Origin: Siniperca chuatsi
Taxonomy: Eukaryota; Chordata; Actinopteri; Centrarchiformes; Sinipercidae
NCBI RefSeq assembly: GCF_020085105.1
Contig: NC_058052.1
Coordinates: forward strand, 8,541,733 to 8,605,732
DNA: 64,000 bases
Direction of reading: 5' to 3'
Shown: in pieces, positions 11,821 through 24,525 of the stretch
How the letters are laid out: the number at the start of each line of letters is the position of its first letter
Position numbering within the stretch: position 1 is the first letter of the stretch
The notes under the pieces: model-generated
The model's input: only the letters and a program-made list of their open reading frames with translations
Database searches by the model: none
What the model was told of the DNA's origin: nothing
Made by a program: the position numbers and the translations under genes

Positions 11821-14800
11821 TCCAAAATGTCATATCATGTTGGTCTTCCCAGCTTGAGCCCGTTTTGTTTTTATCAGGAGTTAAAATGTTGATTTAAAGT
11901 GCTAAAACAGATGATACATGCTAGTGGAAAAGACACCAGTGTAATACCAGCAATCAAAATGCAAACCACTTTCACAATTTTGCAATAATGTGATGCTAAA
12001 CAGACAAACTGAAGGCTTTTACCTGTTACCACCCAGCTTTTATTGAAGAATATTTTACTAAAATGATAAAGACATTATAATTCTTTACACTCAGTAATTT
12101 AATAATAAGAGAGAAATGATCACTTCCTACATGGTGAGAATTTCTTCTCCAGTGAGAGCTAATAACCCACCATATTGACTCGTGTGTTAAAAAAACAACC
12201 TCACAGTGAAGATCTTTTCATCAATAGGGGAGCAGTCTTGCACTTTCATTATGCTGAACACCAGCACACATCGCTTCTTAATTGAGCTGATGTTTACAAT
12301 AGGTGATTGATGAATTATTCCCCTGCCACCACTCCAGAAAACTCAGTGGTACATTAAGGATTTACAGTAGTCCATTTCTGGTGCAAATTCGTGCTTGGTG
12401 AGAAGGATCAATGTTTGGGAAATTGATTTCACACCTGGAAAAGCCACTTACACTTCCAACAGTTGGCTATATTGGCTGATGTCATGCTAAAATGGGTCAG
12501 ATCACTGTCCTCTGACCCTTACTTAGATCCTTCTATAAATACAGCCCAGTTTCCTGGTTTACAAATCCCCTTACGGCACAGAGAGATGTAAGAATGTGGA
12601 AAAATATGCCAAATGCTGAGTACTGCCTACTGATGTGATGGGTGAGATAAGAAGCGATGAGGAGGAAGGGCAAGAGTGGAGGGGATGTCTGTCATTAGCA
12701 TTCTAGCCAGTACGATGGAAAAGTGACATAACAGCTCAGTCCTTGCACACTACTGTCTTCTCAGATTAGCTTCCCTTCTCTGCCTGTGTGTGTTGTTCCT
12801 CCACAGAGGATCCAAAGACTTCACTGCTGCCATTGTGGAGACCAGCATCCTGTGCCTCACTGCAGGATTGCCCAAGACGCTTGGTAAACACAGGAAATAC
12901 AAAGCTCCTAAATACATCCCTACTGTGTTTGGAGGACTGCCATGACAACACATAGTGGATCTCCTGGAGAGCCAGGGTGTTTGTTAGGTGGATACACACT
13001 GAGATATGCCCAAGCAGTGCCCTTATGTGCGAGGGAGTGCAGCTTTAGCTTATGCACTGTCTGTCACACCACCAAAATACCCTGTACACAGAATTTGTTT
13101 GAGACGGGAATCCACTCTTGGCTCACACAGCATGTCTAATTCTGAAGGAATGTCAGGATAAAAATCTCAGCTAAATGTAAACACTCTAATCTGCTCCATG
13201 GATCTTTACACTGGAGTCTTGAGATAAAGCTTGCAGAACTGCTCTGTGGGTTTTTGACACAGCGTGCCTGCTCTGGCCTTTATGTTGCATGGCTGAGGAT
13301 CTCCAGACAGCTTTAGATTAGCCCCTCTCTCCCCAGAAATAACTGTCAAGGCTAATCTGCTCTGTAAGCACAGGTCATCTGGATGCCAGATCTCCACACA
13401 GAGCCGGCATCAAAGCTGGACCCTCTTTCTCCCAAACTGTCTCTACCTCATCCTCCTCTTTCTTTTCATTCCTTTTTCTTTTGGCCTTAATAGCTTCAAT
13501 GACCAGAGAGGAGGAAATTCACATCCATAAACCCATCCTGCACAGGATGTCTTTGCTGTCATCATTCTCACTGAGGGGGGATATGCTTTTGGTGCAGACT
13601 GTAGAGAGCAGTGAAATGGGATGGGCATTGATCCAACTAAAGCAAACCCAGCACTGATCAATAGAATAGATCTGCTAGGGAGCCATGAGCGTGGTGGTGT
13701 CAAACTGTGCTAAATGAGGGCAGACGGCTTCTGGAGAGCAGCCTGACAGGAGCCTCTAAGGCCTGTGTCACCCTATCTGTCATCTTTTGTCTTATTTATT
13801 TAATGATTATGGCATTTGTTAAGTGGCGCCATGAGGTAGCGTGACTACATAATCCTAACTGAGGCCATATTGTGCAGAGTTCCCACGGAAAACACTGTAA
13901 TTGTTGTTTTGAACTGGAACACCTCACTACAATGGCATAAAAGAACCACAAACCTATATAGTTTGAAATTAGCACTTCAGCTGCAAAAATAGAGCTGATT
14001 TTAGTCTAAGTTTGCTTTATATGTTTTAAATGCTCTGACACCCACTCACTTACAATACTTTGTACTAACAAAGTGTTGGCAAGCGTTTTATGGCTCTTTT
14101 ACACCCTTTTGCTCTGCTTTTCAATACCACATAGTGTACATTTTCTATGAATAAACCTGTTATGTAGCAGTTGATTCTATCGATTAATCTGTTTACTGTC
14201 AACTGTGTAGATAGTCAAGGCCTATCACCACCAACTGAGCATATGGTTAACTGAAGTTAGATAGAGTTTCAAGAATGCTTTGATGTTAAAACTTGACCTC
14301 ATCAGGATACGTGTGAAAACCCACTCAAAAACTAATATCTTCTACTCCCCAAGGGAATCATGTTTGGATAAATATGAACCTCATCTGTTTTTATTTTAAT
14401 GTACGACACTTCACAAAAAAAAAGATGATGGATCTCAGTTCTCCTTTAAATCCTCAGTCCTTCATGTGCAAATCCCCCAACAAACTGGCCTAGAGTGTCA
14501 CCCTAGGTCGTCCTGTTCAAAGGAACTCTGGGGTCAAACTTGCCAGGTCAACCTCTCTCAAAGTGACAGAGTTTACCCCCAAACTAGCCCCCCTCTCTCT
14601 AAAAACACATGGGGCCCCAGATAGACTGTCATCCTTCCTTACACTGCAGGCCTGTGGTGATTTACTGCCTCGGTACACACCCCATATAAACATCATCCAC
14701 ATGTCATCATCTAGGCCTCTGGGGGGACTTTTCACAGAGCTGTGGTCCAGATTTTGAAGATTTATCCACTTCTCTGCTGTTAACACGATGATGCATTAGC

Positions 14801-17629
14801 CATGGCCAGCTTGTGATAGGATGTCTTCAGAAGTCTCTTCATCTTTGCCACCAGAACACAGATCAAAATACTAATCGTGGTTTATCTTGACGCACATTCA
14901 CTGTCAGGTGTTACTGTTTATCTTAAGAGCCATAAAGGGAAGTTCAGTTGCCACCCTTTTAACATATTTATGCCAGGAAGCTGTGGTGCTAACAGCCTGG
15001 AGCAGATAAAGGAAGGCTTGCCATATGTTGCCTTTAGGTATCACTGTGAAAACACACAGTCCATCCAGTCAAAATCTACATAATTAATGAAATTATAGTA
15101 TTTTGCATTGCCTTCCACTGATAAATCCTTTTTAAATACATCTTACCCCTGTTCACAAGATCCATTTCTTGTCTGTAAGCCTTCCCCTTCAACTTTCTTT
15201 AATACCCCAGTACAAAGGGTTAAGGCCAGCCCTCCCCTATCGGTTGCTTTTGTGTCATGTTTCAAAGACCCATTCATCAGTATAACATACACAAATGACA
15301 ATACCATGCATCATTTCAAAGTTTCGCCCTCTTCAACTTGAAATTATCAAGTTTCACATGACATATAACTCTAAATATTTTGGTGTAAACTGTCCCTCCC
15401 TGATAATCACTGTGTTTGCACGCATGCCAATATTCATTTTCATGTGTTGAATCACGTATGCCTTATAAGCCATGCATGCTTTTATACAAATTATGATCAA
15501 CTAAACTGGTACTGGTTAGTCTGACAGTGACAGCTGTTTGAACCTGTTTGTCCTCATCGTGTTTCCTATAGGTGCAGAGACTTAATACCACATGGAGGAT
15601 CAGTCTGTTCCCTGCATGACCCCTGTGCTGAGATAGGGGCCGGCCTGTCCAAATCAGTCCAGAGATAAGACCTCAGGGTGTCCCCCAATGTGTTAGTGGA
15701 GCTGGCTGAAATTACATTTGTCTGCTCCGCAGTTTTCTGTTTGTTTGCTTTTTTGCCTTGAGACATGCCAAAAAAAGAGAAAAGACTTAAAGTAGAGCAT
15801 AATGCAAAACAAAAGCATAGAAAGGAGATATACTTCACTATAATTCTGAGGGTGTGTTGAGGAAAGAGTCTTATTATCTTCCACAATTTCTCACTGTTGG
15901 ATCCTTTCCACTGCACCTGCGTGCTGGGACCTGTCTCAGATGGAGGAGCACAAGCTAACCACTAACTATACCTGGGAGACAAAGGCAAACAAACCAAATG
16001 GTAAACTACTGACCCCAAGGAAATGCTGCAGTTTGCCCCATAACAAGCAATGCCCCCCCAGCTGAATAAAATTTAATTGGACAGTCTAACATGCTTTGGA
16101 AAAATTAATGTGTGTTTGTGATTTTTTTCATTTTCATTTAGATTTATATTTACATTATTTCCACACTGCTCATGTTTTTTTTTTCCACATCATGAAGACA
16201 CAATTAAGGTGGTAAAATTAAATGGTTTAAAAGGGGAAATTATGGAAGTGAAAGAGGGGGGCGAGGGGCCATAAAACTGTGAGCTTACCAAACAGTTTCG
16301 TGCTCTTAAAATGAATAGAATATTGACTCTTTACAACATGCCAGCTGAGCCCGTTTTTAACTGGAGCACATGCACTGGAAAGACACGAGTCTTTACCGAA
16401 AGTCTAAAACATTTTTTATAGGTGTTAGACTAGAGTCCATTAGGCTTGGAGGAAGCCACAGCTTTCAAGTGGTCATTGTGAACACACTCCCAACGGGTTT
16501 ATGGCATCTTATAGAAGGAGAGCAGTCACACGTGAAAGGCAGACAAACAGTGTGGAGGTGATAAGTAGAGATAGCTAGAAAATAAAGATAAAATGCTCAT
16601 GTAGCTCTTTGGTTGAATAAATGAGTACATGCTTTTGATTGAAATATATGCTGTAGACACTGATGTTCACCTTTTAGGAGGCAAAAAAAAAGGCTGAAGA
16701 GTCAAAAGGGGAATTGACATGTTTTTTGGTGAGGGACTTGTTAGTGGCCATATGGGAGCAGTGAGGAGGGTGCTGGGGTGGGAGGGAGATACCTGTTGGG
16801 TCCCATGTTCTCCTGCCACTCTGATCTTATCAGGGGGCCAGACCAAGAGGAGGACCAGCTGTCACTCTCGCCGCTCTTTTGATGTCCTCCTTCAGAGCTC
16901 ACACACAACACTTCAGAAGAGTCGAGGCTTGTTTTTGTTCATAATGAGGATTGGTGGCTTTGTTGGTGAGCCAGTTGACAAACCCCACAGTAGAATGAAA
17001 GCAAGATAAAGCAAGATAGTTACAGCTCTCTGAGGATATGTGGAGCCGGGGCGATTCAATTTAGTTGTTTAGAGCCTGAGGCTTGACAAAAGAGAGGCAG
17101 TCCTCTGAGCCGACACAGGACATCCTGCTCATAAAACACCCAGGACTTCCTCACAGAGACACTGGGACTGATAAAAGGGGAAATACCATGTATTCATCTG
17201 ACACTTCTTCACAAATGCACTTGCCACTGTTCCTCATGAGCTCATGTCTTCTTTTGAAAATTGCAAACTTTGGGTAGAATCCCAGTAAGCTACAAGGCGA
17301 TTGTGGAGCAATTATTTTTGCTTACCCTAGCACGAAAGCGTGATCTAAGAATCGGCTAGACTGTTTTTATAAAGTTTGAGGCTCAAAAAGCACCAACATG
17401 CTTCAACCAAATAAGAGTAAATTTACGCATTTTGGGGATTACTGGATTACTATTCTTATTTTTTCAGATCCCACTCATTTGTATAATCTTGTGGCTCGAC
17501 TTGTTTTAGTCGAGAGAACACGTGTGCCTCCTGTATTCTACACTCCCTACTTTCTTATCCAATCTTCTTATCCATAGACAGCTAGCACTCATTTTAACAA
17601 CCCAACAGTGATTTGTAGTCATGTTAGTG

Positions 17630-17895
17630 ATACTTTATGGATGGCAATGTCTGTCTGTCGGTTGGTTTGGAAATATCTCAGCATATTGGGGAGATTGCAA
17701 TTAAGTTTTGTGCAAACATTCCTGGTCCCCAGAGGATGAATCCTATCACTTAGGTGATCCACTAACTTTTCCTCTAGCGTCACAATAAGATCGACATGGA
17801 CATGGATTATCACGAAATGTGGTACAGATATTCATTTCCCCCTCAGAATTAATTGTGATACCCGTAATAACTTTGGTGATCCCCTGACTTTTCAT
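17630..17895 (-). mobile_element. Teleost interspersed repeat, family A copy 2 (partial)
   Basis: Reverse-strand words include GGACCAGGAATGTTTGCAC, AGAGGATGAATCC-type sequence and ACTTTTCCTCTAGCG (+ strand), in the same order as the inverted family A sequence. The copy covers only the half containing the 'gcaatccatccaatagttg'-like part, and the GCATGCTAAC end is missing. Confidence 0.6.
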
Positions 17896-20800
17896 TTACA
17901 TCCAATATGTTCAAAAATCATTGCATTCTTTATAATATGGCATTCAGTATATTGTAGTAACACATGCCAGTGGATTAAAATAAAATTCTTTATATTACAT
18001 TCATTGGTAATACAGGGCATGTTACAGTGCCCTGTAGTCCAATTATATGTCCCCAAATATTGGTTTGTTCTTGTCAAAGAAAAAAACTGATGTTGGCCCC
18101 AAAAGCTAGAGCCCAAAGGCTCCTTCAGTTGCATGCACAGGGATTTCTCTGTCTCAGACAATTACTTGGCAGGGGCGAACACACTCACAATGCCCTCTGT
18201 TACTGCGAGTGTGTGCTCTCCACACACTGCGAACTTTTGAACCATCTCTTGACCACAGCTTGAAGTTAGTTGAGACAATGGTTAGTAAACACACTGGAGT
18301 GAATGAAGGGATTAGGTATTAAATGACAGGATGTGCTTAAAGAGGAGCAGGTGGTGGCTGAGGAAGGCCCAGCTAAGCCTTGCAGGAGTGGAACATCATG
18401 CATCTCCCTGTGGCTTTTTCTCTATTTTCTTCATCTTCATGCTCTGTCTCCATTGCTCCCGATCTTTCACACTTGTCTTAGGTATCTCTTCCTGCTCATT
18501 TCCCTCGCTTTCTATCTCCTCATCTCCCCTTCTCTATCTCTATTGTCCTCTTATACACAACCAGAGAAGCCTGCTCTTTAACTCGGGCCTCAGACAATTG
18601 ACATTCATGAGGTTGGACATTCCGGTCCAGCCCCATTCATATGTACAGTAAGCAAAGGGACAAAAGCCACCTCACACACTATAGAGCCCATCCCCCATAC
18701 AAAGGGTCGCAGAGGAGCTGGGTGAATCTCAGTTGTTTCACTATGGACGAAGCTACTACATTGTTGTTGTATGCAATGTAAATTGAATACACTCTGCATC
18801 GTAGATTCTTTAGTCCACAAAAATAGTGGCTGTTGGCTGCGGCTGCTGACCTTGTTGTATTACTGTCAGTACTGAAATTTAATCTAATCCTTGTTGTATT
18901 TTACAGCTGATATTACATCTAACAAAGTTCGGATGCCAGCAAAACCTGCAATACAGCTTTCATGCTTCTGTCCAGAAAACTTTTAAATAACATGCTTGCA
19001 GCTAAATGTGCCAATGACTGAATCTGTCTGTAACTTCATATGAGTAGATCTGATTTGGTACGGATATTTAACATGTCAAACTAAAGATAATCCTGCTTAC
19101 TTCACAGGACCCCGGAAAAGCATGACCTGCTCTGTGTTTCCGGGGGTGCATTGTGGGTAGGAGTGGAAAGCTCCTCTCATCGGGGTGGTAATGAGTTTCT
19201 GAGCTCCCACTTGTCAACATAGTAAATCCACAGCTTATATCCAAGGCCCAGCACCATCTCTCCAGTTTTCACGTCAGGGAAACTACACGGCCTCAAGAAC
19301 ATCCGGTGAAATATATTTAAGACTACAACATAAAGATACACAGACAAGAAGCTGTAAAATAACTACAGGATAAGCAGTGTTACTCTCAATGTAAATAGAA
19401 AAACTGAGTATTACATGCTGCAACAGACTGCTGAAATAATGCTGAAATAACTATGATGAAAAGAGAAGACACAGACAGCTTGATGGGGTATTATGTGTTT
19501 TGAGTGTGGAGACAGACTGGGAACTGCTGGTGCGTGTTGAGTTTTGGGATTACCTCATGCACACGTAAGAGGAAAACCCCTCCTCCAACTGTGACCTAAT
19601 GTGAACCAAGTCAAAGTTTAATTAGCACCTGTCTGCAGCACACCATCTATTATCTTTACTCCTTTTCTGCTCTCTCTTGCGTTTGTTTGCAATGTCTTCC
19701 TTTTTTTTACGGATGTCACATTGTCACAGAATTGTTACATCTACAGAACAATGTTGGATTTGATATTTGGATCAATTTTGATCATCCTTTATATATGGAG
19801 CTCTGAATGAAATGCTTGTTCATCAAATAAGATGTGTGTTAGCTGAATAAAAAAGGAGTACAGTAACCTGATGTGTAATAAGATCACTGTCCAAAGCAGC
19901 TCAGAGGCAAGCGTTCTCTGCATTACCTCTGTGTTTACCTGCCCCAGTACTCAGAGTAGTTTGGCATGACACTTCCACCTATTTATATCTCACTGGACGT
20001 TGACAATGCAGGCTGGTTTAGAAAGCGCGTGTGAAGAAAGCTGGGTGTGAGTGTGAAGTCAATAATCTGTTATTTGTATTTTGCTGGTTAAATCATGCAC
20101 TTTCAGGACCTTCATTGCTTAGAAACATTATTATTACATTTCACTTTTTCCACCCAGACTGTTGTAAAAGTTTTTTTTAAAAAAAGAAGTAAAATACAAC
20201 TGTATTCATGGATCTCTTGCCATGTGTAAAAGTCATCAGGGTTCTGTCTTTGTTATGGTTACAAGACCTCAGTTAAGACCTTTTATGTAGGTGTGGTGTG
20301 GTGTCAGCTGAAAATGTATGATCTTGATTAGATGCGACTGTTTGCCCATGTGTATGATGTCAAAGTCAGAGCACCTCTGTGTAATGAGATCCCACACGGC
20401 ATCTGTAGTCCTTCAGTATGACTTAATAGCCATCCATTGGGAGTATTTTATAAAGCAGTGTGGTGGTACCCCCCTGCACTCAACTTCATACATATCATGA
20501 CCAAATCCTATATGCAGGTGTGCATTTGTACGCCTGCTGCACCGGTTGCTGCTTCCAATTCAACTCCCAGAGGTTTCATTCCCTAGCCAAATTAAATAGA
20601 AAAAAAATATCTTCCACCATCCAATTACATTATTTAGTTGTTAAGGCAAAAAAACATCCAGTGTATTTATTTTGAAACAACAAACTTTAGCAGGAAGGAG
20701 GCTTGCAGTGGACAGGTGGACTTACCTTCTTACAAAAGACTCAAACAATGAGTCAAAAGGAAATAAATGACAGACAAGTTTAACACAAAAAAAAACAAGC

Positions 20801-22186
20801 CCAGAGACAGCGAGGGTACAAAAAGGCCCCTGACCTCGCTATTGTGGGGCTCTACAGCTGGAAAGGTCAGCAAGCCCACAAGGTCAAGCCGACACGGTCC
20901 TGCTATACTCAACATCAAAGACAAGTCCAGTGCCTGTCATGCTCCCTCTGAGCCGGGTTGGAAACAGCAGCACTAATCCCACCGACCAGACGCTCTCGCT
21001 CTTGCGGAGAGGACAGAGGTCAGCTGGATGTACAAATCCTAATAAGTTGATTCAATTGTAGCAACATGCTAAACTTAAATTGCTACCTTTGATGTGCGCT
21101 GGAGTTTTTGCCCTTTAGACCTGTCTTGTGTTTGATGAATAGAGAAAAGAATGCTGCTAAATTAACACATACCCTTTAGTGAGCACTTTTATTCAAAGAA
21201 TGATGCTTTGAAAGCAAACTGAACATTTCTAGTTAAAGGAGAGAAAATGAATAAATGAATGATCCATGAGTCTTAAAAATAATGGTCTCCACAGTGATTA
21301 AACCGGCAGGGAACACAACTTCAAAGTAAAATTTGATGAAATGCTGAAAATGTTTGTCAGCCCTTTAAGCTTCTTAGTTGGGAACTCTAAGGTCACAGTG
21401 GCTGCCTAATGGGAGAAAACATTATGTATGACCACAGGAGAGAGTGCTGATGTTTGGAAGGCCAGTCACCGGACTACTTACCTTCATGGGTGCCCTTTTG
21501 CTCACCCCGTCTTTGAAAGAATTTTAATGGAAAGATACCAAGGCAGATTTTGGAAATGAGATTATTCGGCAACTCTGTGCAGCTGCCCACTGTCTAATCT
21601 CCTCATGACAGCTCAGAAATGAGGAGCCTCTCATCATCTGTCATTCCTTCTAAATCTCATGTGCCCCCTTGCCATATACACCAACTGTTTTAAAACCTCA
21701 GGTCTCTCCTCAGAAACTTGAGCTTCTACAACCATGTTCTTAATGTCTGTTTGTGAAATTGTAGGAGTGTGACTGTGTGCTTTAGTACTTCAGTGCAAGT
21801 GTGTTTACTTACATTTAAATGACTGAGGCTGGTAAGTTTCACCCTTTAATTAAACACGACTGTCTGGGTCGATTGTTGAAGCTGCAACTTATTAAACCAA
21901 CAGCTGGGCAGGAAACCAGATAAGGATCTGTGAGAGCTATCTGTGCTAAATTGGTCAGCCTCAGTGGGACGTTTGTGAGGATTAAGAGAGATTTTTTTCA
22001 ACATGTGTGATAAATAGTCACCAGAAGAAGAGAGAAGTTGGCAGATGAGATGTTGTGTTGAACATTGTTTACTCACTATTGCTATTAATACCAAAGCTAG
22101 AAATGGACAGGGATGTCATTAGCTGTCTAAAGATAAAAAAAAGAAGTATACATAAAAACTAACTATCCCAATATATATAAAATAAG

Positions 22187-22274
22187 TTTATTCTAATAAG
22201 ATAAATATGGATAGTTATAATCAATGACCAAAATGAATAACCGAAAATAAGGAATTGAGAAGATTGATTTTATT
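22187..22274 (-). terminator. dact2: Candidate poly(A) signals of dact2
   Basis: Two AATAAA hexamers lie on the minus strand, at 22269-22274 (about 370 nt past the stop codon) and 22187-22192 (about 450 nt past it). Either could define a 3'UTR of about 0.4-0.5 kb. The choice cannot be made from sequence alone. Confidence 0.45.
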
Positions 22275-22639
22275 TCTCAGGTATAAGATTATATGACAGA
22301 AATGTCCAAGAAATTGTCAAATGCAGCCACATGCTATGAGAAACTTTAATTACAACAACATAAATATTTACAAATTAAGTATGTGTAATAATGGTGTTAT
22401 ACATGCTTTTATGCAATGCACCATTTTGTACAGCTTTGGGTTCAACCATTGTAAATTCTACATTTTTTTTTGTTTTAACAAAACAATCAGTGCACAAATG
22501 CAGTCCAGTTTACTTGCTGGTACTCAGTGATGATTAAGGGTGTTGTGCTGAAAGACCAGGTGAACTCTTTCCAAACAGTTTTGAAAGCATTTCCCAAAGC
22601 TCTCTCCCAACAGTTCTCGTTCTGCCCGGGGGAACTTTG

Positions 22640-24525
22640 CTACACCAGGGTCATGACCTTCAGGGAGGCAGGCTGGAACCGACGAATCTTCTTCTTCAGG
22701 GCCCGGGAAGCTTTGATGCGGCAGGCTGATGGCTCGGGGCGTGGGAGCTGCTGGAGGGGGTGTCCAGCGGCGGTGGGTCCCAGAGCAGCCTCAGCCCACA
22801 CGAGACCTCTCTCGTCCTCGTGGCTGTCCACCTGGTCCTCCTCGTCCAGGGACAGGCTGCTGTCGGAGTCCGAGATGGACTGGAAGCTCTGGCTGGACTC
22901 GCTATCTCCAAAGCGGTTGGTGGTGTTATCACTCATCTCCCCCTCACTGCTTTCAGCGATGGTGGAGTGAAACAGTGAGGCGCATTCGGCCGAGTACTCA
23001 GACTCGCATCTGGGTGGGTAGTGGTTATGGTAGGGTGCTGGAGGGTATCTAGCATTAAGATTGTGGAAGAAAGAGTTAGTGGACATGGAGGATTGGAAGG
23101 AGCGAGGAGGTCCTATCCACTGACCTGGCTTGGCACTCATACTGCGGCCCATCTGCATGCTCCCTGGTGCCTGACCATGAGGCTCTTTTGACCTCTGACG
23201 CTGAGCACATACGGCCTGGAACATCTCCACATCGGACAGCCCTTTGGCAGCCCCCTGCCTCCTCTTCCTCTGCTCTACAGGCTGCTCATACTCCAGGCTC
23301 TGCAGTCTGCGGCTTTTGCCGGACTTCGTAACAGCAGGGATGGGATGTGGCTTATTATGGACCTTGTGGGTGTACATGAGTCCCGGGCTGCAGTGGCTGG
23401 AGTCTGAGCCTGAGCCCTGTCTGCGCTCCTCTGCGTGACAGGTGGTAAATTTCTGGGTCACTTTTCCTTTTCCTGATCTTTTCTGATCTCCCTTGGTTCC
23501 AAAACTGGCCTCTCTGGTCCTTTCACCGGAGGAGTGGCCATGTTGCTGCCTCATGACTCGAGGCTTCTCGCTGCTTTTTTTTCTCAGTTTCACGGCTTTG
23601 GTTTTACGATCTGCCTGTCTCACCTTGACCCTCTGAGATCCAGCAGGGACAAATTTAGCATGGACAAACTCAGGGGAAGCTGCGTGACCAGTGTGAACCT
23701 CAAAGCCTTGACTCTCCTCTGTGCTGGAGCTGTGGGCCATCACCAATCTTTGCTTATGGCCCATCCTCTCTTGTGGCCTTGTCTCTGAATTATCCCCACA
23801 TCTTTTTTCTGAATTGCTTCTTGCTACACTCCCACATTCTCCTTGGGATTTATCATTCTTCTTCAGGGATGAAGTGGTGACCTCGTCAGAGCTGTACTCC
23901 ATCATGGCAGCAGGATAGGAGTATCGGTATGAAACCTCGGGGGCTCTCACTGACTGTTTGTGGTTTGTGTTATCAGCTAGCTCTTGGCTGGAGTATGTCA
24001 TGCAGTGTCTCTTCTGGTCGCTATCTAGTGGGATGATGTTTGTGGTCTGGGCTGGAAGAGGCTGCAGCACAGACACCTCTTTCTGTGACACTTCGGGAAA
24101 CACAGTTACAACTTCAGTGGGCTTCCCGTGACATTTATTGTGTGTCTGCAGAGTCTCTGTGGCCATTTCACTCTGGATTTTGCTCAAGCTGCGCAGGAGG
24201 AGCTTGTCAATGTAACCCAGGGTCTTGGTCTCATAACTCATCTGTGCCCTCTGGAGGGTGTCAGAACCGTTAGTTTGGTGTCTTTGGGCCTCTAGTAGTC
24301 CAGGTGTGGCTGGGTCGCCCCCATGGGAAAAGATTGGGCTCTGGAGAGCCACAGCGTGCAGGGGACTGGGGTAGTGGTAAACTTCAGTTCCACTGCGGGA
24401 CACCAGGTTGCTCTGGAACTTGGGGTCCACTATGGAGGTTTTCACATTTGTGCAGATTGAGGGTTTCCTTGCATCCACAGATTTGTAGTAGCCAAGCCCT
24501 TGAGCCATCATCCTATCAAGATCAC
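22640..24525 (-). CDS. dact2: dact2 coding exon 4 (terminal)
   Basis: This large terminal exon encodes 627 residues after the codon split with exon 3. The acceptor is GTTGCCCATCAG followed by GTGATC at 24525. It contains the conserved DPKF...LVSR and [13 protein letters not shown] block, then a long low-complexity middle with basic clusters ([16 protein letters not shown]) that may be nuclear-localisation-like. After this come [20 protein letters not shown], a serine/aspartate-rich stretch and the basic tail ending MTLV. The frame is intact throughout. Confidence 0.93.

Larger units (their letters stand above)
5201..22186. other. Intergenic region between lrrfip2-like and dact2, no gene supported
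   Basis: About 17 kb was read on both strands. The open frames are short, none resembles a known protein, and none is flanked by splice sites in a consistent frame. It contains a TIR-type repeat (7712-8168), two copies of a GCTAGCATG-type teleost repeat (11213-11820 and 17630-17895), small CA runs and a CTCF-like word at 5867-5884. Blocks near 12750-13420 and 16740-17270 are more GC-rich and could be regulatory, but nothing specific can be assigned. Confidence 0.6.

Noticed and set aside
22527..22970. 147-codon plus-strand open frame opposite the end of dact2
   Set aside because: It is antisense to the conserved C-terminal coding region of dact2, which carries family motifs in the minus frame. 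The plus frame has no recognisable domain and is a by-product of GC-rich coding sequence.
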